Positions 19,089 through 27,595 of a stretch of 64,000 bases of DNA are shown here, one piece after another. The stretch is taken from the NCBI RefSeq assembly GCF_008642375.1, contig NZ_CP029194.1:4588001-4652000 (forward strand), written 5' to 3'. The notes under the pieces were generated by a model that was not told the origin of the DNA, did not search any database, and saw only the letters and a program-made list of their open reading frames with translations. The number at the start of each line of letters is the position of its first letter. Positions within the stretch are counted from its first letter, which is position 1. This DNA is from Streptomyces venezuelae (GTDB lineage Bacteria > Actinomycetota > Actinomycetes > Streptomycetales > Streptomycetaceae). Position numbers and translations under genes: made by a program.

Positions 19089-19958
19089 ATGCCGGACCCC
19101 GCCGCGCGCGATGCCGCCGAAGAAGCGTCGGCCTTCTCGCACCCGGCCGTCCCCCCGGACGCCTCCGCAGCGTACGGCGACCACCCGGACCAGGTTGTCG
19201 ACTTCTACGTCCCGCGCGACGGCCGCACCCGGGCCCCGCTCGTCGTCGCCCTGCACGGCGGCGCGTGGCGGGCGCCGTACGACCGGCAGCACCTGACTCC
19301 GTTCGTGGACTTCCTGGCCCGCCGCGGCTTCGCCGTGGCCAGCGTCGAGTACCGGCGCGGCAGCGACATCCCCCGGCAGGGCGGTACGGCCCCGGTCGCC
19401 GGGCGCTGGCCCGAGACCTTCGACGACGTGGCGGCCGCACTCGACGCCGTACCCGGCCTGGCCGCCGCACACCTGCCGCAGGCGGACACGAACCGGATCG
19501 TCCTCACCGGCCACTCGGCAGGCGGGCACCTCGCCCTCTGGGCCGCCGCCCGGCACGTCCTGCCCGCGGACGCCCCCTGGCGGCTGCCCGCCCCGCCCGC
19601 ACTGCGCGGGGTCGTCGCCCTCGCCCCGATCGCCCACTTCGAGCGGTCGGTGGAGCTCGGCGTCTGCGGCGGCGCGGTCACCGAACTCCTCGGCGGCGAG
19701 GCGGAGTACGAGCGCCGGGCGCCCTTCACGGACCCGGCCGTCCTCCTCCCGACGGGCATCGCGACCACGATCGTCCAGGGCCGTGAGGACACCGACGTCC
19801 CGCACACGGTCGCCGAGGCATACGCGGAGGCGGCGGCGAAGGCCGGCGAGGAGGTCGGCCTCACCCTCCTCGAAGGCGTCGGCCACTTCCCCCTGATCGA
19901 CCCGGCGGCAGACGCCTGCGCGGTGGTCTCGGAGGAGATCGCCCAGCTCGCCTGGTGA
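19089..19958 (+). CDS. kynB: alpha/beta hydrolase, probable kynurenine formamidase
   Basis: 289 aa. The alpha/beta-hydrolase landmarks are VVALHGGAWRAPYD (oxyanion loop H-G-G-A-W), the nucleophile elbow TGHSAGGHLALW, the acid Asp in QGREDTDVPHTV, and the catalytic His in EGVGHFPLIDP. HGGAW plus GHSAGG is the pattern of arylformamidases of the esterase/lipase type, and position directly after kynA-kynU supports hydrolysis of N-formylkynurenine to kynurenine. Symbol assigned by context; a broader esterase cannot be excluded from sequence alone. Confidence 0.75.
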   Translation: MPDPAARDAAEEASAFSHPAVPPDASAAYGDHPDQVVDFYVPRDGRTRAPLVVALHGGAWRAPYDRQHLTPFVDFLARRGFAVASVEYRRGSDIPRQGGTAPVAGRWPETFDDVAAALDAVPGLAAAHLPQADTNRIVLTGHSAGGHLALWAAARHVLPADAPWRLPAPPALRGVVALAPIAHFERSVELGVCGGAVTELLGGEAEYERRAPFTDPAVLLPTGIATTIVQGREDTDVPHTVAEAYAEAAAKAGEEVGLTLLEGVGHFPLIDPAADACAVVSEEIAQLAW

Positions 19959-20064
19959 CGCCGGCGACGGACGCGCGGGGCGACGCGTAGTCCTCAGGGG
20001 GGACGGCCGAGGATCCGTATCCAGCGGGACGACCGGGTCCCCCGCCGCCCGTACCGTGGTTTGC

Positions 20065-21390
20065 GTGACCCAGACACAGACCTCCGAGACGAGCCGCAGT
20101 CCTGAGCTCCACCTGGTGCAGGAAGCCCTCGGCGGGCTGCGCCAGGAACTCTTCCACGACGCCTTCGCCTACCGCCCGCTGCCGCGCATGGACGTGGACG
20201 GCGGGCCGACCCGCTTCCTGCCGAGGCGGATACGGGTCTACACCGGGTTTCTCCCGCACGCCTTCGTCGCGTTCTGGGCCGTGATCGTCTTCGCCCTGGG
20301 GTACGACCGGATCTACTACGGCTTCGGCGCGGCGGCGCTCGTGGCCACCTGCGTGCCGGCCGCGATCGTGATGCTCACCCTGGTCCGGCCGGTCCTCGCC
20401 TTCTGGGCCTCGCTCGGCGCGGCCCCCTTCATCGGGTACATGGTCGGATTCGGCGGCGGCTGGCCCTGGTCGGCGGCCTGCCTCGTCGCCCATCTGGTGG
20501 TCCTCGCCGTGGTCGCCGCGCGCACCCGGCCCCGTACCGCCGTGTGGATGTGGCTGGTGACGGCCGGCTACTGCCTCCTCACCGAGATGTTCCTCGGCAG
20601 GGGGCGCAGCTCCGACTCGGTCCCGCTGCTGTTCGTCGCGGCTCTCGCGCTGCTCACCGTCTCCATGGTGCAGGTCCGCCGCCAGGCCACCCGCGAGGTC
20701 ACCGCCCAGCAGACCGTGACCGCCCAGGAGATCTCCAAGCGGACCGTCCTGGAGGAGCGCACCACCATCGCCCGTGAGCTCCACGACGTCGTCGCCCACC
20801 ACATGTCGGTGGTCGCCATCCAGGCCGAGGCCGCGCCCTACCGGGTCGAGAACCCGCCGCCGGAGCTGGAGCAGGCCTTCCTCACCATCCGCGAGAACGC
20901 GGTCGCCGCGCTGACCGAGCTGCGCCGCATCCTCGGGGTCGTCCGCGCCGAGGACTACGAGGCCCCCGACGCCCCGCAGCCGACCCTCGGCGACCTCGAC
21001 TCGCTCGTCCGCAACGTCGCGGAGGCCGGGCTCGTCGTCGAGAAGACGGTGACCGGCTCGGTGCGGGAGCTGCCGCAGGGCGTGGAGCTCTCCGCGTACC
21101 GGATCGTTCAGGAGGCCCTGTCGAACGTGCTGCGGCACGCGCCGGGCGCGGCGGCCAAGGTCGAGGTGTCGTACGTCCTCGGGGGCCTCGGGCTGCGCGT
21201 CGCCAACGGGCCCGCACGGGGCCTCGTGAAGCCCTCGCCGGGCGCCGGGCACGGCATCACCGGCATGCGGGAGCGTGTGACGATGCTCGGCGGGGAGATG
21301 ACCGCCGAGGTGACGGCGGACGGCGGCTACGAGGTGGCGGCCTTCATCCCCGTCAGCCGTGAAGAGGTCCGCGAGGAGGCCGGGGAATGA
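20065..21390 (+). CDS. NarL-type sensor histidine kinase
   Basis: About 441 aa. I prefer the GTG at 20065 because TACCGT lies 6 bases upstream, a leaderless promoter pattern; the GTG at 20056 is the alternative. Membrane segments run from ~60 to ~205 (HAFVAFWAVIVFALGY, ALVATCVPAAIVMLTLV, PFIGYMVGFGGG, and others). A short coiled coil follows (TAQQTVTAQEISKRTVLEE), then HisKA_3 with ERTTIARELHDVVAHHMSVVAIQ (phospho-His in ELHDVVAHH), then HATPase with QEALSNVLRHAPG and AGHGITGMRERV. It pairs with the response regulator overlapping its stop. The stimulus is unknown. Confidence 0.9.
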   Translation: MTQTQTSETSRSPELHLVQEALGGLRQELFHDAFAYRPLPRMDVDGGPTRFLPRRIRVYTGFLPHAFVAFWAVIVFALGYDRIYYGFGAAALVATCVPAAIVMLTLVRPVLAFWASLGAAPFIGYMVGFGGGWPWSAACLVAHLVVLAVVAARTRPRTAVWMWLVTAGYCLLTEMFLGRGRSSDSVPLLFVAALALLTVSMVQVRRQATREVTAQQTVTAQEISKRTVLEERTTIARELHDVVAHHMSVVAIQAEAAPYRVENPPPELEQAFLTIRENAVAALTELRRILGVVRAEDYEAPDAPQPTLGDLDSLVRNVAEAGLVVEKTVTGSVRELPQGVELSAYRIVQEALSNVLRHAPGAAAKVEVSYVLGGLGLRVANGPARGLVKPSPGAGHGITGMRERVTMLGGEMTAEVTADGGYEVAAFIPVSREEVREEAGE

Positions 21391-22052
21391 GCATCAAGGT
21401 GCTGATCGTCGACGACCAGATGATGGTCCGGGAGGGCTTCTCGGTGCTGCTCGGAGCGATGCCCGACATCGAGGTCGTCGGCGAGGCCGTCAACGGCCGG
21501 GAGGCGATCTCCCAGGTCGCCGCCCTCCGCCCCGACGTCGTCCTCATGGACATCCGCATGCCCGAGCTGAACGGCATCGACGCCACGCGGGAGATCGTCG
21601 CCGCCGACGCGGACGCGAAGGTCCTCGTCCTGACCACTTTCGACCTGGACGAGTACGTGTACCAGGCGCTGCGCGCCGGAGCCTCCGGCTTCCTCCTCAA
21701 GGACGCCTCGGCCCGGCAGCTCGCGGAGGGCGTGCGGGTCGTCGCGTCCGGCGAGGCGCTGCTCGCGCCGACCGTCACCAAGCGGCTGATCACCGAGTTC
21801 GCGAAGGCGCCGGGCAGCTCCCCGAAGCCGCCGGCGATGGCGCAGATCGGGGAGCTCACGGAGCGGGAGACGGAGGTGCTCGTGCTCATCGCGCAGGGCC
21901 TGTCGAACGTGGAGATCGCCGAGCACCTCGTCGTCGCCGAGTCGACCATCAAGACGCATGTGAGCCGCATCCTGGTGAAGCTGGGCCTGCGCGACCGGAC
22001 GCAGGCGGCGGTCTTCGCGTACGAGGCGGGTCTGGTGCGCGTCGGCGGCTAG
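21387..22052 (+). CDS. LuxR/NarL-family response regulator
   Basis: 221 aa, ATGA overlap with the kinase. The receiver domain has IVDDQMMVREGF, the phosphoacceptor Asp in VVLMDIRMPELNG, the switch Thr in VLVLTTFD and Lys in FLLKDAS. The C-terminal LuxR helix-turn-helix reads LTERETEVLVLIAQGLSNVEIAEHL then STIKTHVSRILVKLGLRDR. A cytosolic transcription factor phosphorylated by the partner kinase. Its targets are not visible here; the P450 gene directly downstream is separated by a strong terminator. Confidence 0.93.
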   Translation: MSIKVLIVDDQMMVREGFSVLLGAMPDIEVVGEAVNGREAISQVAALRPDVVLMDIRMPELNGIDATREIVAADADAKVLVLTTFDLDEYVYQALRAGASGFLLKDASARQLAEGVRVVASGEALLAPTVTKRLITEFAKAPGSSPKPPAMAQIGELTERETEVLVLIAQGLSNVEIAEHLVVAESTIKTHVSRILVKLGLRDRTQAAVFAYEAGLVRVGG

Positions 22053-22106
22053 GGCCTGTCCGGCGGATCATGGCCGGGCCGTGGCGTGATCCACCGGACA
22101 GGCCCC
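22053..22106 (+). terminator. terminator between response regulator and P450 gene
   Basis: Arms GGGCCTGTCCGG (22053-22064) and its complement at 22095-22106 are extended inward by GGATCA/TGATCC. It begins at the last base of the regulator stop. Confidence 0.7.
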
Positions 22107-22141
22107 TGGATCCGCTCGGGGGCCGGGGGTAGCGTCCGCTC

Positions 22142-23344
22142 ATGGAAGCTGTTGACGTCGATGCCCTGTACGACCCCTGGTCCCCCGAGTTCGTCGCCGA
22201 TCCGTACCCCGCCTACGCCCGGCTGCGCGCCGCCGGCCGCGCGCACTGGCACGGCCCCACCCGGCAGTGGCTGATCCCGCACTACGAGGACGTGTCGGCG
22301 CTCCTCCGGGACCGGCGGCTCGGCCGGACGTACACGCACCGCTTCACCCACGAGGAGTTCGGGCGGGAGGCACCGGACGCCGCGCACGAGCCCTTCCACA
22401 CGCTCAACGACCACGGGCTGCTCGACCTGGAGGCCGCCGACCACACCCGGATCCGGCGGCTCGTGTCGAAGGCGTTCACGCCGAGGACGGTGGAGAACCT
22501 GGCGCCGACGGTACGGCGGCTGGCCACCGGGCTCGTCGGGGATCTGGTGGCGGCGGGCGGCGGCGATCTGCTCGCCTCGGTCGCCGAACCCCTCCCCGTC
22601 GCGGTGATCGCCGAGATGCTGGGCGTCCCGGAGGACGACGAGGAGCGGGGGCGGCTGCGGCCCTGGTCGGCGGCGATCTGCGGGATGTTCGAGCTGAACC
22701 CCTCGGAGGAGACGGCCCGGCGGGCGGTCGCGGCCGCGATCGAGTTCTCGGACTACCTGCGGGAGCTGATCGCGCGGCGCCGGAAGAGCCCGGGGGGCGA
22801 CCTGATCTCGGGTCTCGTCGGGGTGGAGGGGCTGACGGAGCAGGAGATGATCTCCACCTGCGTCCTGCTCCTGAACGCGGGCCACGAGGCCACCGTGAAC
22901 ACCACGGTCAACGGCTGGTGGACGCTGCTCAAGCACGGCGTCCGGCCGGATCCCGAAAAGTTGTCCACAGCTGTGGAAGAACTTCTGCGGTACGACACCC
23001 CGCTCCAGATGTTCGAGCGCTGGGTCCTCGACGACATCGAGGTCGGCGGCCAGGTCATCCCGCGCGGCTCCGAGGTCGCCCTCCTCTTCGGCTCCGCCAA
23101 CCGCGACCCGGCCCGCTTCGGCCCGACGGCCGACGAGCTCGACCTCACCCGCGCCGACAACCCGCACATCACCTTCGGCGCGGGCATCCACTACTGCCTG
23201 GGCGCCCCGCTCGCCCGCCTCGAACTGGAGGCGGTCTTCGGTGAGTTGCTGCGCCAGGCGCCGAACCTGCGGCTCGCGGCGGAGCCGGTGTGGAAGCCGG
23301 GCTACGTGATCCGGGGCTTCGACGAGCTGCTCGTCGAGGTGTGA
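22142..23344 (+). CDS. cytochrome P450
   Basis: 400 aa, a normal length for soluble bacterial P450s. The haem-binding loop is ITFGAGIHYCLGAPLARLE with the Cys ligand, the I-helix is CVLLLNAGHEATVNTT (A-G-H-E-A-T oxygen-activation motif), and the K-helix E-x-x-R is in AVEELLRYDTP. No membrane anchor. The start ATG follows TAGCGT by 6 bases, consistent with a leaderless message. It needs a ferredoxin partner that is not encoded next to it. The substrate is unknown; the CYP105/107-like look suggests secondary metabolism or xenobiotic oxidation. Confidence 0.93.
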   Translation: MEAVDVDALYDPWSPEFVADPYPAYARLRAAGRAHWHGPTRQWLIPHYEDVSALLRDRRLGRTYTHRFTHEEFGREAPDAAHEPFHTLNDHGLLDLEAADHTRIRRLVSKAFTPRTVENLAPTVRRLATGLVGDLVAAGGGDLLASVAEPLPVAVIAEMLGVPEDDEERGRLRPWSAAICGMFELNPSEETARRAVAAAIEFSDYLRELIARRRKSPGGDLISGLVGVEGLTEQEMISTCVLLLNAGHEATVNTTVNGWWTLLKHGVRPDPEKLSTAVEELLRYDTPLQMFERWVLDDIEVGGQVIPRGSEVALLFGSANRDPARFGPTADELDLTRADNPHITFGAGIHYCLGAPLARLELEAVFGELLRQAPNLRLAAEPVWKPGYVIRGFDELLVEV

Positions 23345-24795
23345 GCCTCCACGGGCGGGGCGAGCCGGTCGAGCAGCGCCGGAAAGCCCTTCCCGCCCGC
23401 CTCCTGGTACGGCCCCGCGGGCCACAGGGGGCGCCCGTCGATCCAGGGCACGACGAACGCGTCACCGTCCCGGGTGTGGTCCCGCCAGCCGTGCAGCCCG
23501 GCGGGGCCGACGGGCAGGGCCGGCAGCCCGCGGCGCGGGTGCTTCGGCGGACCCGGCGGAACGAGCGGGAGGACCCCTTCGGGTACGTCGTCCAGGCCGC
23601 CGTGCATCGGGAAGAACACCAGGACGGGGGCGCCGCCGTGCGGGTCGTACAGCAGGACGTACCGGCGCGGGACGGGGGTGAAGGAGGTCGCGGCCCGGGT
23701 CAGCACCCGCACCATGGGCCTGCCGGCGGTCAGCATCCGGTAGCCGGAGAACGCGAGGCCGGCCAGGGACACCGCCCCCGCGAAGAAAAGCTTCGGGAGG
23801 TCCCGCTCCGACGGCCCGGTCAGCGCGACCGCGCCCACGACCGCGCAGAACACCAGCGCGATCAGCACAGCCTGCACCCCGGCGATGCGCCGCAGGCTCC
23901 GCACCCGCCACCACGGCACCTCGCGCACGTCCGCCTCGGGGCGCGGCGCCTTGCCCGGCGGCTCGGCCTGCCGCTGGGCGTGGGCGGCGAGCACGCGGTA
24001 CGTCGGCCCGGACACGGGCCGCGCTCCGTCGAGCCGCTCGGGCGGACCCTCGGGGGCGAGGTGAACCAGGCCCTCGGGGGGAAGGAAGACCGGGCCGTCG
24101 GGGCCGTCGACGAACTCAGGGGCGTCGTAGACGTCATAGGAGTCGGGGGAGACGAGGGACTCGGAGACGTCGGGGGTGTCGAAGGCCTGGGAGGTCTCGG
24201 GGTTGTCGAAGGCCTCGGGAACCCCCGGCCCCTGCGGCTGCCTCGGGGCCGGCCGGTGCAGGAGCCCCTGGGCCTCCGCGCGCGCGACGATCCGGCGGCG
24301 CACGTGCTCGCCCCGGAGCGGCTTCGCCCAGATCAGCGGCCCGCCGCCGGGCGGTGCGAGCACCCCGCCCACGCGCGGGTCGCCGCACCACCAGAGCACG
24401 CCGTCCGGACCCGGCCGCACCTGCTCGTACCGCTGCCGGGTCGCGACCGCGGCCAGCGGCCAGGTCTCGGGGCCGTCCGGCGCGCGCAGCACGAGGCTCG
24501 TCGCGTGCCCCTTGCCGCCGACCGTCGCGGCGGGGTGCGCCGACCAGATGCCGGCGCCGAGCGTCCGCCGCATCCGCCGGGCGCCGAACAGCGAGGCGGC
24601 CCCACCGATCAGCGTGACGATCCCGAGCGCGAGGGGCAGGTTGACCGCGCCGCGGGGCCACGAGTCCGCGAAGACCGCCCCGAGGCCGCCGGCCAGGGCG
24701 ACCGTCACGAGCCCCGCGACGATCAGCCCGACGGCTCTTCGCCGGTACCGCTCCAGCGCCCTCGCCGTCTCCTCGACGTCCAGCGCACACGTCAT
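23302..24795 (-). CDS. membrane protein of unknown function, 497 aa
   Basis: ATG at 24795 (MTCALDVEETARALERYRRR). Two hydrophobic pairs: ~24-68 (AVGLIVAGLVTVALAGGLGAVFA; LALGIVTLIGGAASLFG) and ~310-365 (GVQAVLIALVFCAVVGAVAL; LFFAGAVSLAGLAFSGY). A basic Arg-rich stretch follows the first pair, and the cytosolic loops contain a Pro/Asp/Glu-rich linker (EAFDNPETSQAF...SPDSYDVYD) with some repetition. Residues after the second pair resemble a small beta-rich domain (VPRRYVLLYDPHGGAPVLVFFPMHGG). I do not recognise a family. Its last 43 bases overlap the convergent P450 gene. Confidence 0.7.
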   Translation of the reverse strand: MTCALDVEETARALERYRRRAVGLIVAGLVTVALAGGLGAVFADSWPRGAVNLPLALGIVTLIGGAASLFGARRMRRTLGAGIWSAHPAATVGGKGHATSLVLRAPDGPETWPLAAVATRQRYEQVRPGPDGVLWWCGDPRVGGVLAPPGGGPLIWAKPLRGEHVRRRIVARAEAQGLLHRPAPRQPQGPGVPEAFDNPETSQAFDTPDVSESLVSPDSYDVYDAPEFVDGPDGPVFLPPEGLVHLAPEGPPERLDGARPVSGPTYRVLAAHAQRQAEPPGKAPRPEADVREVPWWRVRSLRRIAGVQAVLIALVFCAVVGAVALTGPSERDLPKLFFAGAVSLAGLAFSGYRMLTAGRPMVRVLTRAATSFTPVPRRYVLLYDPHGGAPVLVFFPMHGGLDDVPEGVLPLVPPGPPKHPRRGLPALPVGPAGLHGWRDHTRDGDAFVVPWIDGRPLWPAGPYQEAGGKGFPALLDRLAPPVEAHTSTSSSSKPRIT

Positions 24796-24906
24796 CGCAC
24801 GTCCCCCCGCCCGGTGAATGTCCACTGGCGCGAGGCCCCACCCGGCATGCGCGCCAGGCCGTGATCCGACAGTAGTCGAACCGGCGTGACCGGACGGCGC
24901 TCCGGG

Positions 24907-25737
24907 TCAGGTCGCGGTACGGAGCTCCTGGGCCGCCTCCCGGGGCAGCATCAGTCCCCACGCGCCCGCCCGGGCCGTCCACGTCCGCCGCCGGACCGGG
25001 CCCGTGACGCGGCCGTCCGCGCGGTAGCGGAAGTCCGGGCCCGAGACCGTGAGGGTGCGGGCGGTCCCGTGACGGGCCGGGGCGGCCGACGGGTGGACGG
25101 TCACCTCCGCCGTCCCGGCGACCGAGCGGACCGAGACGCCCTCCACCGGTGTGTCCACGTCCGCGAGGAGCACCCCGTCCGCCTCGACCCGCAGCCGGTG
25201 GGTGCGGACCGCGAGGGCCGTGGGGGCCGGGCGGACCAGCGTGCGGACCAGGGAGCGGCAGGTGCCCCAGACGGACGAGGTCGGGCCCAGGGCGCGGACG
25301 GCCGACACGCCGGGGATGCAGAGGTCGCCGAGGACGACCCCGTCGCTGTCGTCGACCAGCAGGTCCAGGCGGCGTACGACCCCGTCGAGGACCGCCCGGG
25401 CCGCCGCCGGGGTGGAGTGCGGCACGCCGAGCGCATGGGCGATTTCCAGGGCGTCCGGCGGGCCGATCGGGACGAGGGAGAGCGACCCCTCGGCGAGGTC
25501 CCGCTCCCGGTGCAGCAGCGTCACCGTGCGGAGCAGCGCGCGGTCGTCGCCGAGCACCACGGGGTGCCGGGAGCCGCGCCGGGCCAGGGCCCGGGTGAAT
25601 TCTTCCGGACTGTCCGGCAGGCAGATCTTCGCTTCCGCGCGCGCGGACAGGACATCCTTCGCGATCCGTACGGACTCGCCGTCACTTCGGCGGGCGACCG
25701 GGTCGACGATGACCAGCAGCTGGTCGTGATCCGACAC
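24907..25737 (-). CDS. diacylglycerol kinase-like lipid kinase family protein
   Basis: 276 aa from GTG 25737, with GGAAGGA upstream. The N-terminus LLVIVDPVARRSDGESVRIAKDVL corresponds to the first strand of the DAGK/LCB5 nucleotide-binding fold, and SRHPVVLGDDRALLRTVTLLHRE to the G-G-D-G-T loop, here changed to LGDDRAL. SLSLVPIGPPDALEIAHALG corresponds to the P-x-G-T-x-N-D-x-A motif, here PIGPPDALEIA. Because the key Gly and Asn residues are altered, it may have lost kinase activity. It lies divergent from purA across a short intergenic region, an arrangement I recall for Streptomyces. Confidence 0.65.
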   Translation of the reverse strand: MSDHDQLLVIVDPVARRSDGESVRIAKDVLSARAEAKICLPDSPEEFTRALARRGSRHPVVLGDDRALLRTVTLLHRERDLAEGSLSLVPIGPPDALEIAHALGVPHSTPAAARAVLDGVVRRLDLLVDDSDGVVLGDLCIPGVSAVRALGPTSSVWGTCRSLVRTLVRPAPTALAVRTHRLRVEADGVLLADVDTPVEGVSVRSVAGTAEVTVHPSAAPARHGTARTLTVSGPDFRYRADGRVTGPVRRRTWTARAGAWGLMLPREAAQELRTAT

Positions 25738-25771
25738 CTCGGTCCTTCCTCGGGTAGCATCTTTGTGCAAG

Positions 25772-25799
25772 AGCCCCTTGCGCTATTGCGCCAGGGGCT
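25772..25799. promoter_or_regulatory. hairpin in the purA/lipid-kinase divergent region
   Basis: Stem AGCCCCT-t-GCGC (25772-25783) with GCGC-c-AGGGGCT (25788-25799) and loop TATT. It lies in the 143 bases between divergent genes, in the purA leader ~80 bases before its start, and could be an attenuator or terminator of an upstream leader transcript. Confidence 0.45.
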
Positions 25800-25880
25800 T
25801 CGTCTATTCCGGGGCACACCGGTGAGGCGGCGTATGCCCCCTGACCTTGGACATGCCCCACCCGGAAGGGGTGTACGCCT

Positions 25881-27164
25881 GTGCCCGCACTTGTGCTGCT
25901 CGGTGCTCAGTGGGGTGACGAGGGCAAGGGAAAGGCCACCGACCTCCTCGGTGGATCCGTTGACTATGTAGTGCGTTACCAGGGCGGCAACAACGCCGGC
26001 CACACCGTCGTCGTAGGCGACCAGAAGTACGCGCTGCATCTTCTCCCTTCCGGAATCCTCTCGCCGGGGTGCACCCCGGTGATCGGAAACGGTGTCGTCG
26101 TCGACCCGGCGGTCCTGCTCTCCGAGCTGAGCGGACTGAACGAGCGTGGCGTGGACACGTCGAAGCTCTTGATCAGCGGTAACGCTCACCTGATCACCCC
26201 GTACAACGTCACCCTCGACAAGGTGACGGAACGGTTCCTCGGCAAGCGCAAGATCGGTACCACCGGTCGCGGCATCGGGCCGACCTACGCCGACAAGATC
26301 AACCGCGTCGGCATCCGGGTCCAGGACCTGTACGACGAGTCGATCCTCACGCAGAAGGTCGAGGCGGCGCTGGAGGGCAAGAACCAGCTCCTCGCCAAGC
26401 TGTACAACCGCCGCGCGATCGACGCCGCCCAGATCGTCGAGGAGATGCTCCAGTACGCGGAGCAGATCAAGCCGTTCGTCGCGGACACCACGCTGATCCT
26501 CAACAACGCGCTCGACGAGGACAAGGTCGTCCTCTTCGAGGGCGGCCAGGGCACCCTCCTGGACGTGGACCACGGCACGTACCCCTTCGTCACCTCCTCG
26601 AACCCGACCGCGGGCGGCGCCTGCACCGGCGCCGGCGTGGGCCCGACGAAGATCAGCCGGGTCATCGGCATCCTCAAGGCGTACACGACCCGTGTCGGCG
26701 CCGGCCCGTTCCCGACGGAGCTCTTCGACGCGGACGGCGAGGCGCTGCGCCGCATCGGTGGCGAGCGCGGTGTCACCACCGGCCGTGACCGTCGCTGCGG
26801 CTGGTTCGACGCGGTCATCGCCCGCTACGCGACCCGCGTCAACGGCCTGACGGACTTCTTCCTCACCAAGCTCGACGTGCTGACGGGCTGGGAGCAGATC
26901 CCGGTCTGTGTCGCGTACGAGATCGACGGCAAGCGCGTCGAGGAGCTGCCGTACTCGCAGACCGACTTCCACCACGCGAAGCCGATCTACGAAATGCTGC
27001 CGGGCTGGTCCGAGGACATCACCAAGGCCAAGACCTTCGCGGACCTGCCGAAGAACGCGCAGGCGTACGTGAAGGCCCTGGAGGAGATGTCGGGCGCCCC
27101 GATCTCCGCGATCGGCGTCGGCCCCGGCCGGACCGAGACGATCGAGATCAACTCGTTCCTGTAA
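25881..27164 (+). CDS. purA: adenylosuccinate synthetase
   Basis: 427 aa, GTG start. The N-terminal LLGAQWGDEGKGKATDLL is the GTP-binding signature with catalytic Asp, RYQGGNNAGHTVVV supplies the catalytic His, and KIGTTGRGIGPTYADKI is the IMP loop. Also FEGGQGTLLDVDHGTYPFVTSSN and RRCGWFDAVIARYATRVNG. It forms adenylosuccinate from IMP and aspartate with GTP, the first committed step to AMP. A very strong terminator follows. Housekeeping gene in a conserved core position. Confidence 0.97.
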   Translation: MPALVLLGAQWGDEGKGKATDLLGGSVDYVVRYQGGNNAGHTVVVGDQKYALHLLPSGILSPGCTPVIGNGVVVDPAVLLSELSGLNERGVDTSKLLISGNAHLITPYNVTLDKVTERFLGKRKIGTTGRGIGPTYADKINRVGIRVQDLYDESILTQKVEAALEGKNQLLAKLYNRRAIDAAQIVEEMLQYAEQIKPFVADTTLILNNALDEDKVVLFEGGQGTLLDVDHGTYPFVTSSNPTAGGACTGAGVGPTKISRVIGILKAYTTRVGAGPFPTELFDADGEALRRIGGERGVTTGRDRRCGWFDAVIARYATRVNGLTDFFLTKLDVLTGWEQIPVCVAYEIDGKRVEELPYSQTDFHHAKPIYEMLPGWSEDITKAKTFADLPKNAQAYVKALEEMSGAPISAIGVGPGRTETIEINSFL

Positions 27165-27176
27165 GCGGTACGGGAG

Positions 27177-27214
27177 AAGGGCCCGCACCCCGGGAGACCG
27201 GGGTGCGGGCCCTT
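27177..27214 (+). terminator. purA terminator
   Basis: Fifteen perfect base pairs (27177-27191 with 27200-27214), extendable by two G-C pairs to a GAGA tetraloop, 13 bases after the purA stop. The 3' arm is shared with the first codons of the LysR remnant. Confidence 0.9.
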
Positions 27215-27514
27215 CCCCCCCCCGAACTACGCGACCACTGGCTGGCGTTGGACGCACGGGGTGGACGCCCGCCGGTGATCGGCGCCGAGATCGGCGGGGT
27301 GGACGAGACGTACGAGGCGCTCGTCGGCGGCCTCGGCGTCTGCCTGGTCGCGGCGGGCAACGCACCGCTGCCCGCCCGCGAGGGCGTCGTCGTCCGCCCC
27401 GTCCAGGGCCTCGCCCCCAGCCACCTCGTCCTGGCCCGGCGCGCCGACGACACCCGCCCCCTGGTGCGCGGCTACGCCCGCGCGGCGGCCGGGTTCAGCC
27501 CTCATGAGGCCTGA
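27203..27514 (+). pseudogene. C-terminal remnant of a LysR-family regulator
   Basis: The readable part (LRDHWLALDARGGRPPVIGA, then TYEALVGGLGVCLVAAGN, VVVRPVQGLAPSHLVLARR, RADDTRPLVRGYARAAA) corresponds to the end of the LysR substrate-binding domain: the G-x-G-V-C-L-V loop and the L-x-L-A-x-R-A-D-D strand. The DNA-binding half and most of the effector domain are missing. The frame runs back without a start into the 3' arm of the purA terminator. So a LysR gene once stood here, and its 5' two thirds were deleted up to the terminator. Confidence 0.7.
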
Positions 27515-27595
27515 ACCCGCCTTGTTCTGTGGTCAGTTGGAGTGCGTAATGAGTGCCACGTTGCAACGCCCTTCTCAGGGAGAACCGGGGGAACG

